From: SIG437 sp045576235
GTDB taxonomy: Bacteria; Bacillota; Clostridia; UBA1381; UBA9506
DNA length: 21,531 bases
Direction of reading: 5' to 3'
Assembly: GCA_045576235.1 (NCBI GenBank)
Contig: JAZNGA010000042.1
Location: 1 to 21,531, forward strand
Part shown: piece after piece, positions 1-7,932 of the stretch
Position numbering within the stretch: the stretch's first letter is position 1
How the letters are laid out: each line of letters opens with the position of its first letter
The notes under the pieces: generated by a model
Database searches by the model: none
Seen by the model: the letters and a program-made list of their open reading frames with translations, nothing else
What the model was told of the DNA's origin: nothing
Made by a program: the position numbers and the translations under genes

Positions 1-104
1 AAATTCGGATAATTAAATCTATCTTTTAATATTTTTCACCGGGTGACAAAAAGTTCCTATTTGCCACTCTATTTTGCTATACTCTTTTTTGAAGTGAAAA
101 AATT

Positions 105-1091
105 TTAAAATTTACCCTTGACAATTCTTAGCAGGTTTACATATTTCAGCTCATTATCATCTGCCACAGCTTCAACAAGGCTATTTTCAATAAAATTCGG
201 ATATATTGCCGCTGTGTGATTCGGCTCTAAAAGGTCAAGAAGACTTCCTGCGTGTCTTCTTCTGTCTATGTATGCGCGCATGACCATCACGGGATTTACA
301 CTCACCCTTGTCGCAAGTTTCACTGCAGAAAAAAGCTCTTCGTAAAGATAAATGTCTTCAGGTCTTATGAAACCCGTGTTATCGAAAAGTGTGTGAAGCT
401 TGCCCGGCTTTTTTAAATATTCATGGCAGATTCCTGAAAATTCATAGCCGTTATCCATTTTTGAAATCTCGCTTTCGTGAGAAACAAGATTATCATGGAA
501 GCTATGCGCCGAGCAGTTGTTTAAGCATCCGCTGTTTGCAAGCAAATAAAGCTTCTTTCCATTTTTGTCACACCACGCTTTAAGCTCCTTGATTTTCTTG
601 AAATTGCGGTTATATTCTCTCTTTAAATAGAAGCTGTCAAAAAAATCTCCGACATAGTCCATGCCTTCTATTGTGCCTATCCCCATATTCACCGATGCCC
701 TGACATCAAGCAACGGGAAATTTGTTTTTATAAATTTTGCTATGAGCGGCGAGGTTGTCGTCACAGATTTTAAAATGTGATTATCCGAAACATAATCAAC
801 CGTGTCTCCCACCTTCTGAAAAAAAGCTCTCGACTGGCTATCTTTTCCGTAGCAGGTGGCATTTAAAAGCAGATTCAGGGCAACATTCTCGTCTGTGAGC
901 GCTTTTAAGTCTTCAATCTGTTTAGCTTGCGCTTCCCATTCAGTCATATCAGCTCTAGAGAGCTGATTATTGCGCCCGTTAGGGAAATCCCCCCAAGAAA
1001 AATAAACTTCTGAAATGCTTTCTTTTCTCTCTATTATGTTTTTAATTAGATAGTCGTCCCCAAGCAGTTGGTAGCCGATTGCAAATTTCAT
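105..1091 (-). CDS. U32-peptidase-like TIM-barrel protein
   Basis: A 328-aa protein starting at MKFAIGYQLL. The reading frame stays open 5 codons upstream to a GTG, but the ATG at 1091 is preceded by a GGGGGGA ribosome binding site that would lie inside the longer version, so I chose the ATG. Alternating strand/helix segments suggest a TIM barrel. Four cysteines stand out: C80, the pair C189 and C193 (GCLNNCSAHSFHD) and C222 (GICHEY). Similar cysteine placement is known from the peptidase-U32 family, including UbiU/UbiV and the RlhA/YegQ type, where cysteines can hold an iron-sulfur cluster. The cluster and any substrate are inference; assignment to U32 is from motif style only. There is no signal peptide or membrane segment, so it should be cytosolic. 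It is divergent from the AraC regulator at 1199, which probably controls it through the 107-base intergenic region. It belongs to the chromosomal flank. Confidence 0.45.
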   Translation of the reverse strand: MKFAIGYQLLGDDYLIKNIIERKESISEVYFSWGDFPNGRNNQLSRADMTEWEAQAKQIEDLKALTDENVALNLLLNATCYGKDSQSRAFFQKVGDTVDYVSDNHILKSVTTTSPLIAKFIKTNFPLLDVRASVNMGIGTIEGMDYVGDFFDSFYLKREYNRNFKKIKELKAWCDKNGKKLYLLANSGCLNNCSAHSFHDNLVSHESEISKMDNGYEFSGICHEYLKKPGKLHTLFDNTGFIRPEDIYLYEELFSAVKLATRVSVNPVMVMRAYIDRRRHAGSLLDLLEPNHTAAIYPNFIENSLVEAVADDNELKYVNLLRIVKGKF

Positions 1092-1121
1092 CACATATCC
1101 CCCCACTGACTTTTTTTCATC

Positions 1122-1150
1122 TTGACTATATCATATTTGCAGGCTATAAT
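1122..1150 (+). promoter_or_regulatory. Sigma-A promoter of the AraC gene
   Basis: The -35 box TTGACT (1122-1127) and a perfect -10 box TATAAT (1145-1150) are separated by 17 bases. The start of transcription would be near 1157, and an AAAGGAGG ribosome binding site at 1183-1190 precedes the ATG at 1199. Confidence 0.8.
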
Positions 1151-1198
1151 GTATAATATAATCAACAAAAAATATAACAAAACAAAGGAGGCAACAGC

Positions 1199-2047
1199 AT
1201 GAAGCTGTCTTCTCTCAACCCTCACATAAGACACGCAAGACTTCACAAAACGGCGTTTCGGATTCGCAAAGAGCCCAGCATATGCTACGATTGCAGACTT
1301 TTTTATTTTGATAATATCAAAGGCTCAATTATTATAAAAAACGAAGAATATGAAATTATAAATAAAACAGCAATTTTTCTTCCGCCTGAGACTGAATATG
1401 CGTTGAAATTATCGTTTGCAAAAGACTCCTCGTTTATCGTTCTCAATTTTGATTTAACTAACGAAAACGAGCAAATCGAAACCTCCATCGGAACTGCAAC
1501 AAAAAGTAATTTTGACAAGGCGCGTGTCCCCACCTACGAATTGCCCGACGACCTGTCACTCCCCATAGTCCACAATCTCCCACACATTAAGCGTATGCTT
1601 ATTCAATGCGTCAACTGTTTTATTATTAAAAACGACTTTTACAGAGAAAATGCATCTGCTCTTTTAAAGCTGTGTCTTCTTGAGTTTTTGAAAGACAATT
1701 CAAAAATTGTTCATTCAGAGCTATGTAAGGATGTGCTTTCATATATTCACGAAAACTATGCGCTACCGGACCTCACAAATGAGGACATCGCCGCAAACTT
1801 TAATTATCACCCATATCATCTCAGCAACATAATTAAAAACGAGACAGGCAAAACTCTCCATCAGTTTTTAATATATTACCGACTGAGACTGGCAAGAGAT
1901 TTATTGCTCACCACAAAATATGACATAGCTGAAATTGCGTGGAAATGCGGTTTTAGCTCAGCAGCATATTTCACAAAGATTTTCCGTCAGAATCTGGGGA
2001 TGACTCCAAAAGATTACAGACGCCATCACGAAAATACTGCTCCTTAA
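1199..2047 (+). CDS. AraC-family transcriptional regulator
   Basis: A 282-aa DNA-binding regulator. Residues 1-150 look like the cupin-type sensing domain (for example the stretch ending FLPPETEYAL, which in such proteins belongs to the small-molecule-binding jelly roll). Residues about 178-278 form the double helix-turn-helix of AraC/XylS proteins: the first helix pair lies around LTNEDIAANFNYHPYHLSNI and the second shows the family signature IAEIAWKCGFSSAAYFTKIFRQNLGMTPKDYRR. The start is set by a strong AAAGGAGG site eight bases upstream. It is divergent from the U32-like gene, the arrangement expected for a local activator. A LacI regulator and a sugar-type oxidoreductase lie on the other side of the inserted element, so the flanks may have been one carbohydrate-use locus. 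The ligand cannot be told from sequence. Confidence 0.9.
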   Translation: MKLSSLNPHIRHARLHKTAFRIRKEPSICYDCRLFYFDNIKGSIIIKNEEYEIINKTAIFLPPETEYALKLSFAKDSSFIVLNFDLTNENEQIETSIGTATKSNFDKARVPTYELPDDLSLPIVHNLPHIKRMLIQCVNCFIIKNDFYRENASALLKLCLLEFLKDNSKIVHSELCKDVLSYIHENYALPDLTNEDIAANFNYHPYHLSNIIKNETGKTLHQFLIYYRLRLARDLLLTTKYDIAEIAWKCGFSSAAYFTKIFRQNLGMTPKDYRRHHENTAP

Positions 2048-2051
2048 AAAC

Positions 2052-2100
2052 AAAAAAAGAAAGAGCATTTTGCAAGAACGCTCCTGCAAAATACTCTTTC
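2052..2100 (-). terminator. Rho-independent terminator of the recombinase gene
   Basis: An inverted repeat at 2059-2100 pairs GAAAGAG-ATTTTGCA with TGCAAAAT-CTCTTTC around a 10-base loop. Read on the minus strand it is followed by a run of seven T (complement of 2052-2058), so it ends recombinase transcription 17 bases after its stop. It may also blunt read-through from the AraC gene. Confidence 0.8.
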
Positions 2101-2116
2101 TGGATTTATGCTTTAA

Positions 2117-3784
2117 TTATTTAATGCTGTTTTCGTAAGCTTCAACCATCTTCTTACTCATTTGGCCTGTACGACTTCTAATATTGGAAAGGTATTTTTC
2201 ACACATTTTGCCCGTAAAAATCTTGATTTCAAGCTTTAATCTATCCCCTTCGGGAGTTACAAAGATTTTATCAATATATTTGTTTACAAATTCCTTTGAT
2301 ATAATTCCGTTTACCGCATCCTGCTGGGCTGCAGTTAAAACTTTTCGGATTTCATCAATATGCTTTTTAAAATCGTCTTTGGAATTTTGTTGCTCCTGCA
2401 AATCAAAAAGTTCTTTTTCCAATTCCTCGATAATAGCCTTGCACTCATTATTCATTTGGATATATTCTTTATCGTCCAAATCGCCGTTTAAGTTATAATC
2501 AAGAATTTTTCGTTTCTTTTTCTGCTCGTGCTCGATTTGTGTTTTTAATTTCTCAATATCCTTGAGCATCTCACCATTTGCATCAATAGTCTTATACATT
2601 TCAATATAAGACTCAACCAAATCCTTTGCCATAGGTGATGTTTCTTTGAACACATCAAAAAAAACCGGCTTTATTTCTTCCTCATAAATTGCAAAAGACG
2701 GGCAGGAATCTGCTCCGTTATTTATCTTACCGCTACATACCCACTTACTGTTTTTGTTTCCCTGCCTGTCAACACTGTCACGGCGATAATATGCTTTCCC
2801 GCAGTGTGTACAGAATAGCTTGCCTGTTAAGAGATTTGCGTGATTGCAGATGTTCTGTCTGTTTTTTACATCCTTGCTTCGTCTCTCCAAAACAACATTT
2901 GCTGCTTCCCAAAGCTCCTCAGTTACAATAGCAGGTACAATATCGCCCGTTTCGTCCTTAAACATAACCCATTCTTCAGGCGGAAGAAAATGTTGTTTCT
3001 TGGTAAACATATCTACAATTTTTACTTTGTTGCCTACATAATAGCCTTTGTATTTGGGATTGGAAATAGTATTCGCCATTGTGCTATGTGCAATCTTATT
3101 GCCGTTACGATTTCGATAGCCTCTGTTCCAGAAAATATCCTCTATCTGCTTCATACTATATTGGTCGGTCGCATATAACTCAAAAAGCTCACGTACCATT
3201 TTTGCTTCTTCTTCGTTTATAACTAATTTCTTATCTTTTTTGTCATAACCGAAAATTCTGCTGTTTCCAAGCACAACATGGTTTTTTATTGCCTGCTGAT
3301 GACCGAATTTAATACGAGAGGACAGTTTTCTAAGCTCGTCCTGTGCAATGGATGACATAATGGAAAGTCGAAGCTCTGAGTCCTCATCAAGAGTATTGAT
3401 ATTATCGTTTTGGAAGAATACACCAACACCATTTTTCAAAAGTTCACGAGTGAACTGAATACTGTCAAGGGTATTTCTTGCAAATCGGGAAATTTCCTTT
3501 GTAATAACAAAATCGAACATATCGCTTCGGCTATCATCAATCATTTGATTGAAATTCTCACGTTTTTGAGTGGATATGCCAGAGATTCCCTCATCAATAT
3601 ATCCCGGTATATAATCCCAGTGGGGATTTTTTTTGATAAGGTCAGTGTAATAAGTAATCTGGTTGTCAAGAGAGTTTAACTGCTCGTCCTTCTCAGAAGA
3701 AACACGGGCATAAAAAGTAACCCTCATAGGGATTTCGTAAATAGACTTAAATTTCATCTGTTCTCTGATTTGATGTATGTTCAA
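2117..3784 (-). CDS. Large serine recombinase
   Basis: A 555-aa site-specific recombinase. Residues 20-165 form the resolvase catalytic domain with the signature YARVSS; S29 is the predicted nucleophile. The SRFARN stretch around residue 99 is the usual active-site arginine region. Residues about 175-300 are the Recombinase domain, followed by a zinc ribbon with C325, C328, C350 and C361 and a coiled coil from about 405 to 470, the standard order in this family (phiC31 integrase, TnpX, TndX). The start is a TTG, supported by GAGGTG seven bases upstream. The family joins attP and attB through a covalent serine-DNA link and needs a directionality factor for excision; none is obvious here. A sigma-A promoter lies just upstream and a terminator just downstream, so it is a single-gene unit. 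Its position marks the left end of the element. Confidence 0.93.
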   Translation of the reverse strand: MNIHQIREQMKFKSIYEIPMRVTFYARVSSEKDEQLNSLDNQITYYTDLIKKNPHWDYIPGYIDEGISGISTQKRENFNQMIDDSRSDMFDFVITKEISRFARNTLDSIQFTRELLKNGVGVFFQNDNINTLDEDSELRLSIMSSIAQDELRKLSSRIKFGHQQAIKNHVVLGNSRIFGYDKKDKKLVINEEEAKMVRELFELYATDQYSMKQIEDIFWNRGYRNRNGNKIAHSTMANTISNPKYKGYYVGNKVKIVDMFTKKQHFLPPEEWVMFKDETGDIVPAIVTEELWEAANVVLERRSKDVKNRQNICNHANLLTGKLFCTHCGKAYYRRDSVDRQGNKNSKWVCSGKINNGADSCPSFAIYEEEIKPVFFDVFKETSPMAKDLVESYIEMYKTIDANGEMLKDIEKLKTQIEHEQKKKRKILDYNLNGDLDDKEYIQMNNECKAIIEELEKELFDLQEQQNSKDDFKKHIDEIRKVLTAAQQDAVNGIISKEFVNKYIDKIFVTPEGDRLKLEIKIFTGKMCEKYLSNIRSRTGQMSKKMVEAYENSIK

Positions 3785-3823
3785 TATATTTCACCTCGCA
3801 TAATTCGTTGTATCATCACTTAA

Positions 3824-3852
3824 ATAATAACACAAGTTGCGCGAAATTACAA
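3824..3852 (-). promoter_or_regulatory. Sigma-A promoter of the recombinase gene
   Basis: On the minus strand, TTGTAA (complement of 3847-3852) and TATTAT (complement of 3824-3829) are 17 bases apart. Transcription would start near 3816, giving a leader of about 30 bases. Confidence 0.6.
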
Positions 3853-3890
3853 GGGTTTTGGAAAAGAAAAATTTTTCCTTTTATATCTAA

Positions 3891-3929
3891 AAGAAAAAAG
3901 AATCTGATATTTTAGAAATTATCAAATTC
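3891..3929 (-). terminator. Rho-independent terminator of the HNH gene
   Basis: On the minus strand, GAATTTGATA pairs with TATCAGATTC (10 pairs, one G-T wobble) around a 10-base loop and is followed by TTTTTT. It begins about 15 bases after the HNH stop codon and separates that gene from the recombinase promoter. Confidence 0.7.
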
Positions 3930-3943
3930 TTTCAATAAGCAAT

Positions 3944-4729
3944 TTATATATTATCTTCTCTATTTTCTTCAACAATTCTTTTTAATTCTTCCGGATCCAT
4001 AATTTCAAATTTTCTTCTATGAAGCATTCTGTGGCAGTTAGCACATACCGGCATCATATCTGTCTCGGGATTTGGGATAATTTCTTCATCTAAAGAAAAC
4101 AGAGGCTTAGTATGATGAATTTCTATATAATCCCTACCTAAAGCTCCATACTTTTTCTCAAAATTTCCTCCACAGATTTTGCAATTATATCCATGAAAAC
4201 GTATGGCTTCTCTTCGGTACTTCGGTATTCTTTCATACTTGGTCGTATAATATTCCAACCTTTTGCCTTCAGTCTCGTCATAGACAACTGTACAGTTCAA
4301 GGGTAACCGATAAGATGAATTTTCAGATTTTTTCTTACAAAGGCTTATTATATCATCTAAATATTTTCTATCTATTATTTGAGCCCTTGAATTAAATCGC
4401 TTAAACTCCGTAACTATATGTCTTAATTCATTACTAGTCAAATCATTTTCAAATACACATACATCCTCAAGAAAATATTCATAGTATCCAAAAGAATTAG
4501 CATTTCTATCTCTGTTTAAAATTCCGCTACCTATTATCTTTCCACCAAACTGAAACATAATTAGTGTTGTTCTATATAAATTAAGTTGTGTATCATATAG
4601 ATAAGGAGAAATGAAAAAATCTCTACAATTTTCTGTATTATTACTAATAACTAATTTTGCGTGTTGAGAGTCTAAAAAATCCTCTTTGTCGAGAGGGTAT
4701 ATACGTATTTCCGCAATTCGCTTGGACAT
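3944..4729 (-). CDS. HNH endonuclease-domain protein
   Basis: A 261-aa protein with a C-terminal McrA-type HNH domain at about residues 165-245. Zinc-holding pairs are C183/C186 and C229/C232. The catalytic motif is EIHHTKP (H205, H206), followed by CANCHRMLH with N231 and H237. Residues 1-160 show no motif I recognise and may be the target-recognition part. The HNH family includes restriction enzymes that cut modified DNA, phage and intron nucleases, and some defence effectors. The ATG follows an AGGTAGGTGA ribosome binding site. It has its own promoter and terminator and is transcribed away from the TIR-SPFH operon, so it is next to that operon but not co-transcribed with it. Both nuclease activity and a restriction role are inferred from the motif. 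Confidence 0.8.
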   Translation of the reverse strand: MSKRIAEIRIYPLDKEDFLDSQHAKLVISNNTENCRDFFISPYLYDTQLNLYRTTLIMFQFGGKIIGSGILNRDRNANSFGYYEYFLEDVCVFENDLTSNELRHIVTEFKRFNSRAQIIDRKYLDDIISLCKKKSENSSYRLPLNCTVVYDETEGKRLEYYTTKYERIPKYRREAIRFHGYNCKICGGNFEKKYGALGRDYIEIHHTKPLFSLDEEIIPNPETDMMPVCANCHRMLHRRKFEIMDPEELKRIVEENREDNI

Positions 4730-4752
4730 AAAATCACCTACCTCTGTAATTT

Positions 4753-4781
4753 ATCATAACATATTTTCTGTATTAAATCAA
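4753..4781 (-). promoter_or_regulatory. Sigma-A promoter of the HNH gene
   Basis: On the minus strand, TTGATT (complement of 4776-4781) and TATGAT (complement of 4753-4758) are 17 bases apart and point into the HNH gene. This promoter is back to back with the TIR-operon promoter at 4827, about 45 bases away. Confidence 0.6.
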
Positions 4782-4826
4782 TTAAATTGAAAATCTTAGA
4801 AGATAATATAAATAATTAGATAAATG

Positions 4827-4855
4827 TTGACTTTTGTAAACTTTTGTAGTACAAT
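4827..4855 (+). promoter_or_regulatory. Promoter and likely RHH operator of the TIR-SPFH operon
   Basis: TTGACT (4827-4832) and TACAAT (4850-4855) are 17 bases apart. The spacer holds two identical 9-mers ACTTTTGTA at 4830 and 4840, exactly one helical turn apart. TTGTA-G-TACAA (4844-4854) is an inverted repeat over the -10 box. Ribbon-helix-helix repressors often bind such short repeats next to their own gene, so autoregulation by the first gene of the operon is a reasonable inference. No hairpin terminator is visible between here and 11254. Confidence 0.7.
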
Positions 4856-4903
4856 TAATGTGTATAATTAGATTTTGATGTTTGATTAAATGAGGTGTTA
4901 ACA

Positions 4904-5092
4904 TTGGCTGAAAAGAAACTTGTAATATCTTCAAAAAAATATACGGGTGAAACTGCGGTTGTTTCTGCAAGATTGCCCATTGATTTAATTAAAAAACTTG
5001 ATGAAATATGTGATGCAACAGGCAGAACAAAAAACGAGGTCATTCAGATGTGCCTGGAATTTTCTGTTGACAACATAGAAATAGAAAGGTAG
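4904..5092 (+). CDS. Ribbon-helix-helix (CopG-like) small regulator
   Basis: A 62-aa protein. The core SARLPIDLIKKLDEICDATG followed by RTKNEVIQMCLEF has the strand-helix-helix pattern of CopG/Arc repressors: a short beta strand (AVVSARLP), a first helix, the turn at ATGRTKNEV, then a second helix. The start is a TTG with AGGTG six bases upstream; an upstream in-frame GTG lies inside that ribosome binding site and is unlikely. It is the first gene of the operon, ends 10 bases before the TIR gene, and the repeats in the promoter are the natural candidate operator. It could be a transcriptional switch that holds the operon off. RHH proteins also serve as antitoxins, so a protective partner role toward the TIR protein is possible but unsupported. 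Confidence 0.75.
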   Translation: MAEKKLVISSKKYTGETAVVSARLPIDLIKKLDEICDATGRTKNEVIQMCLEFSVDNIEIER

Positions 5093-5102
5093 GTAATAAA
5101 GA

Positions 5103-7919
5103 ATGGCTATATTTAAGTGTAAAATATGCGGTGGTACTCTTGAAATTAATGCAGGCGAAACAGTTGCAACCTGTGAATACTGTGGTACTAAACAGACTTT
5201 ACCTAAACTTGATGATGAGAAAAAGGCTAATCTGTTTGATAGAGCGAACCATTTTAGACGTAATAACGATTTTGACAAAGCGATGGGTATATATGAACAG
5301 ATACTCAATGAAGATACAGAAGATGCGGAGAGTTATTGGTCTATTGTTCTGTGCAGATATGGTATTGAATATGTAGAAGACCCCTCTTCCCGCAAGAGAG
5401 TTCCTACGGTAAACAGAGCACAGTTTACTTCTGTTTTTGATGATGAAGATTATAAATCAGCAATTAAATATGCTGACAGTTACCAGAAGAATATTTATGA
5501 AGCTGAAGCTACTGCTATAAATGAAATTCAAAAAGGCATCTTGGCAATATCCCAAAAAGAAGAACCTTTTGATGTATTCATCTGTTATAAAGAAACAGAT
5601 AATAACGGGCGTAGAACGCAGGATAGCGTTCTGGCAACAGAATTATATCATGAACTGACAAAAGAAGGCTTTAAGGTATTCTTTTCGCGTATCACCCTTG
5701 AAGATAAGCTGGGTGTAGCCTATGAGCCTTACATATTTGCTGCTCTCCACTCTGCAAAGGTTATGGTGGCACTTGGTACTAAACCTGAACACTTTAACGC
5801 AGTATGGGTAAAGAATGAGTGGTCCAGATACCTTTCTCTTATCAAGAACGGTGCAAATAAGATTTTAATACCTGCTTATCGTGATATGGACCCCTATGAC
5901 CTGCCAGAAGAGTTTTCTCACCTGCAAGCACAGGATATGTCAAAACTTGGCTTTATGCAGGACTTGGTAAGAGGCATTAAAAAACTTGTATCAGCAGATA
6001 CTTCGTCAGGTGTTAAAGAAACGGTTGTAGTTCAGAGTGCGACTTCGGGTAATGCATCTGCTTTGGTAAAGCGTGGTTTTCTTGCTCTTGAAGACGGAGA
6101 ATGGGAAAAGGCTGATGAGTTCTTTGAACAGGCATTAAACCAAAATGCGGAAGATGCGCAGGCTTACTTAGGTAAGTTGATGGCTGAACTAAAAGTAAGT
6201 AAAGAAGAAAATCTTATGGAGTGCAAAGAACCTTTTGAAAATATGAGCAACTATCAAAAGGCTTTAAGATTTGCAGATGATAACTTAAAGAAAACGCTTA
6301 AAGGCTATGTATTATCAATATCTGAAAGAAATAAATTAGAGCAAACACGTACTACATACGCATCAGCTATGCAAAAAATGAAAACTGCTACAACAGAAGA
6401 AAGATTTTTAGCTGCTGCAACAGAATTTGAATCAATTCTTGAATATAAAAACTCAAAGGAATTGGCAGAAGAATGTCGTCAAAAAGCAGAAAATGCATGG
6501 AAAGAGGAAATATTAAGGAACGCAAATTCACTCCTCGACGATTCTCATCATTGGATAGGAAAAGAAACTGACCTTGCTTCGTATGTAGAGGCGGTAGAGC
6601 AGCTTGAGAAAATTAGCGGGTATAAAGACGCTGATGAAAAAGTTGTTATGTGTCAAAGAAAAGTTGATGAAATAACGGTTAAGTTGGAAGAAGACAGACT
6701 TCAAAAAGAAAATGAACGTATAGAAAGAGAACGCAAAGCAGAACAAGATAAACAGATAGCTCTGAAACAAGCTAAAAGAAATAAAAAAATTGCAATTATT
6801 GCAACACCAATTATTAGTGTTATAATAGTTGTCATTATCATATTAAATACAATTATTATACCTAATGCCAAATATGACAATGCAATGATTATGATGAATG
6901 ATGGCAATTATGAAGAAGCTGCCTTAATATTCAATGAACTTTCAGGATATAAGGACAGTATGGAAAAAGAACGAGAAAGTAAATACATGCATGCTTTAAA
7001 CCTATATTCTTCTAAGGAATATACTAAAGCATATAGGTTGTTTATGGAATCGAGTGGTTATAAAGACTCTTTTCTAACTTTAAGGAAATTAGCAACCGAA
7101 TTTTCTAACATTATCTCTTGTGGGCAATATGATACTTATGGAATAAAAAAAGGGAATACAGTTACAAAAGCAAATAGCGCTAAACCCTTTTGGGAAGATG
7201 TTATTAAAATATCAGCAAACGATAATCATGTAGTAGGTATAAAGTCAGATGGCACAGTAATTGCAGATGGTAGTAATAATTATGAACAGTGTAATATTTC
7301 TGATTGGGTTGACATAGTTGATATATCTGCTGGCGAAACGCATACAGTTGGTTTAAAAAAGAATGGCACTGTTATTGCTATTGGGAATAACTGGATAGGA
7401 CAATGTAATGTGGATGACTGGAAAGATATAGTTTCGATATCTGCAGGTGCATCTCATACAGTAGGATTAAAAAATGATGGAACGGTAATTGCTACGGGTG
7501 ATAATCGTGATGGACAATGTAATGTTGAAACGTGGAGAGAAATAGTCGCAATATCTGCAAATACATTCTGCACGATAGGGTTAAAGGCAGATGGAACGGT
7601 TGTTGCTACGGGTGATAATTATTACGGAGAATGCAATGTTGATGATTGGACGGATATAATAATGATATGTACTAGCGGATATCATACTTTTGGTCTAAAA
7701 TCCAATGGCACTGTTGTTGTAACAGAATATTCAGGTGCAAAAAATGACTACTATCCTATGGTTAAAGAACAATGTGATGTAACGGATTGGACGGATATAA
7801 TATCAATAGCCTCAAGTGTGTCACACACTATAGGGTTAAAATCTGACGGAACTGTAGTTGCTGTTGGTAATAATAAATATGGTCAATGCAACACACAGGA
7901 TTGGAATTTATTTGAATAA
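5103..7919 (+). CDS. Zinc-ribbon, TIR, TPR-like, transmembrane, RCC1-propeller protein
   Basis: A 938-aa multidomain protein. In order: an N-terminal zinc ribbon (C6, C9, C24, C27); a TPR-like helical pair (about 43-85); a TIR domain (about 154-295) starting FDVFICYKETD; further helical repeats (320-520) including the short YKNS/YKDA motifs; a charged coiled coil (520-560); one membrane helix (about 562-587) preceded by KQAKRNKK; two more YKDS repeats (590-660); and an RCC1-type beta propeller from 667 to the end. TIR enzymes of this kind cleave NAD+ or make signalling derivatives from it. By position relative to the SARM1 GKFED helix, E208 (GVAYEP) is the likely catalytic glutamate; I infer this without an alignment. 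The positive residues before the helix predict the TIR part inside and the propeller outside the cell. The start has a GGTAGG-type site. It overlaps no neighbour and is followed by the SPFH gene 13 bases on. The ligand and trigger are unknown. Confidence 0.85.
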   Translation: MAIFKCKICGGTLEINAGETVATCEYCGTKQTLPKLDDEKKANLFDRANHFRRNNDFDKAMGIYEQILNEDTEDAESYWSIVLCRYGIEYVEDPSSRKRVPTVNRAQFTSVFDDEDYKSAIKYADSYQKNIYEAEATAINEIQKGILAISQKEEPFDVFICYKETDNNGRRTQDSVLATELYHELTKEGFKVFFSRITLEDKLGVAYEPYIFAALHSAKVMVALGTKPEHFNAVWVKNEWSRYLSLIKNGANKILIPAYRDMDPYDLPEEFSHLQAQDMSKLGFMQDLVRGIKKLVSADTSSGVKETVVVQSATSGNASALVKRGFLALEDGEWEKADEFFEQALNQNAEDAQAYLGKLMAELKVSKEENLMECKEPFENMSNYQKALRFADDNLKKTLKGYVLSISERNKLEQTRTTYASAMQKMKTATTEERFLAAATEFESILEYKNSKELAEECRQKAENAWKEEILRNANSLLDDSHHWIGKETDLASYVEAVEQLEKISGYKDADEKVVMCQRKVDEITVKLEEDRLQKENERIERERKAEQDKQIALKQAKRNKKIAIIATPIISVIIVVIIILNTIIIPNAKYDNAMIMMNDGNYEEAALIFNELSGYKDSMEKERESKYMHALNLYSSKEYTKAYRLFMESSGYKDSFLTLRKLATEFSNIISCGQYDTYGIKKGNTVTKANSAKPFWEDVIKISANDNHVVGIKSDGTVIADGSNNYEQCNISDWVDIVDISAGETHTVGLKKNGTVIAIGNNWIGQCNVDDWKDIVSISAGASHTVGLKNDGTVIATGDNRDGQCNVETWREIVAISANTFCTIGLKADGTVVATGDNYYGECNVDDWTDIIMICTSGYHTFGLKSNGTVVVTEYSGAKNDYYPMVKEQCDVTDWTDIISIASSVSHTIGLKSDGTVVAVGNNKYGQCNTQDWNLFE
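7191..7901 (+). repeat. RCC1 propeller repeats within the TIR gene
   Basis: Six copies of a unit beginning at a tryptophan (W697, W735, W773, W811, W849, W896; the next unit would start at W934). The spacing is exactly 38 residues (114 bases) except for one unit of 47. The core reads HTVGLK-DGTV-A-GN--GQCN. A weaker copy just before (667-696, with TYGIKKGNTV) brings the count to seven, the number of blades in RCC1 folds. The near-identical units suggest recent internal duplication. Confidence 0.85.
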
Positions 7920-7932
7920 AGGGGGAAATAAA

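Noticed and set aside
36..46. TCACC-G-GGTGA palindrome near the left edge
   Set aside because: A short dyad with no gene visible beside it in the window; it may be an operator of a gene further left, but nothing supports that here.
1303..1533. Antisense open frame within the AraC gene, and many similar frames opposite the large plus-strand genes
   Set aside because: No ribosome binding site and no recognisable protein features; they are shadows of strong coding on the other strand.
2048..2116. Shared short words such as TAATTATT or GGATTT at both edges as att sites
   Set aside because: These are AT-rich 6- to 8-mers expected by chance in such DNA; they do not flank the two edges at consistent places.
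7858..7932. Extended N-terminus of the SPFH protein starting inside the TIR gene
   Set aside because: No ribosome binding site and no family match; the ATG at 7933 has a GGGGG site.
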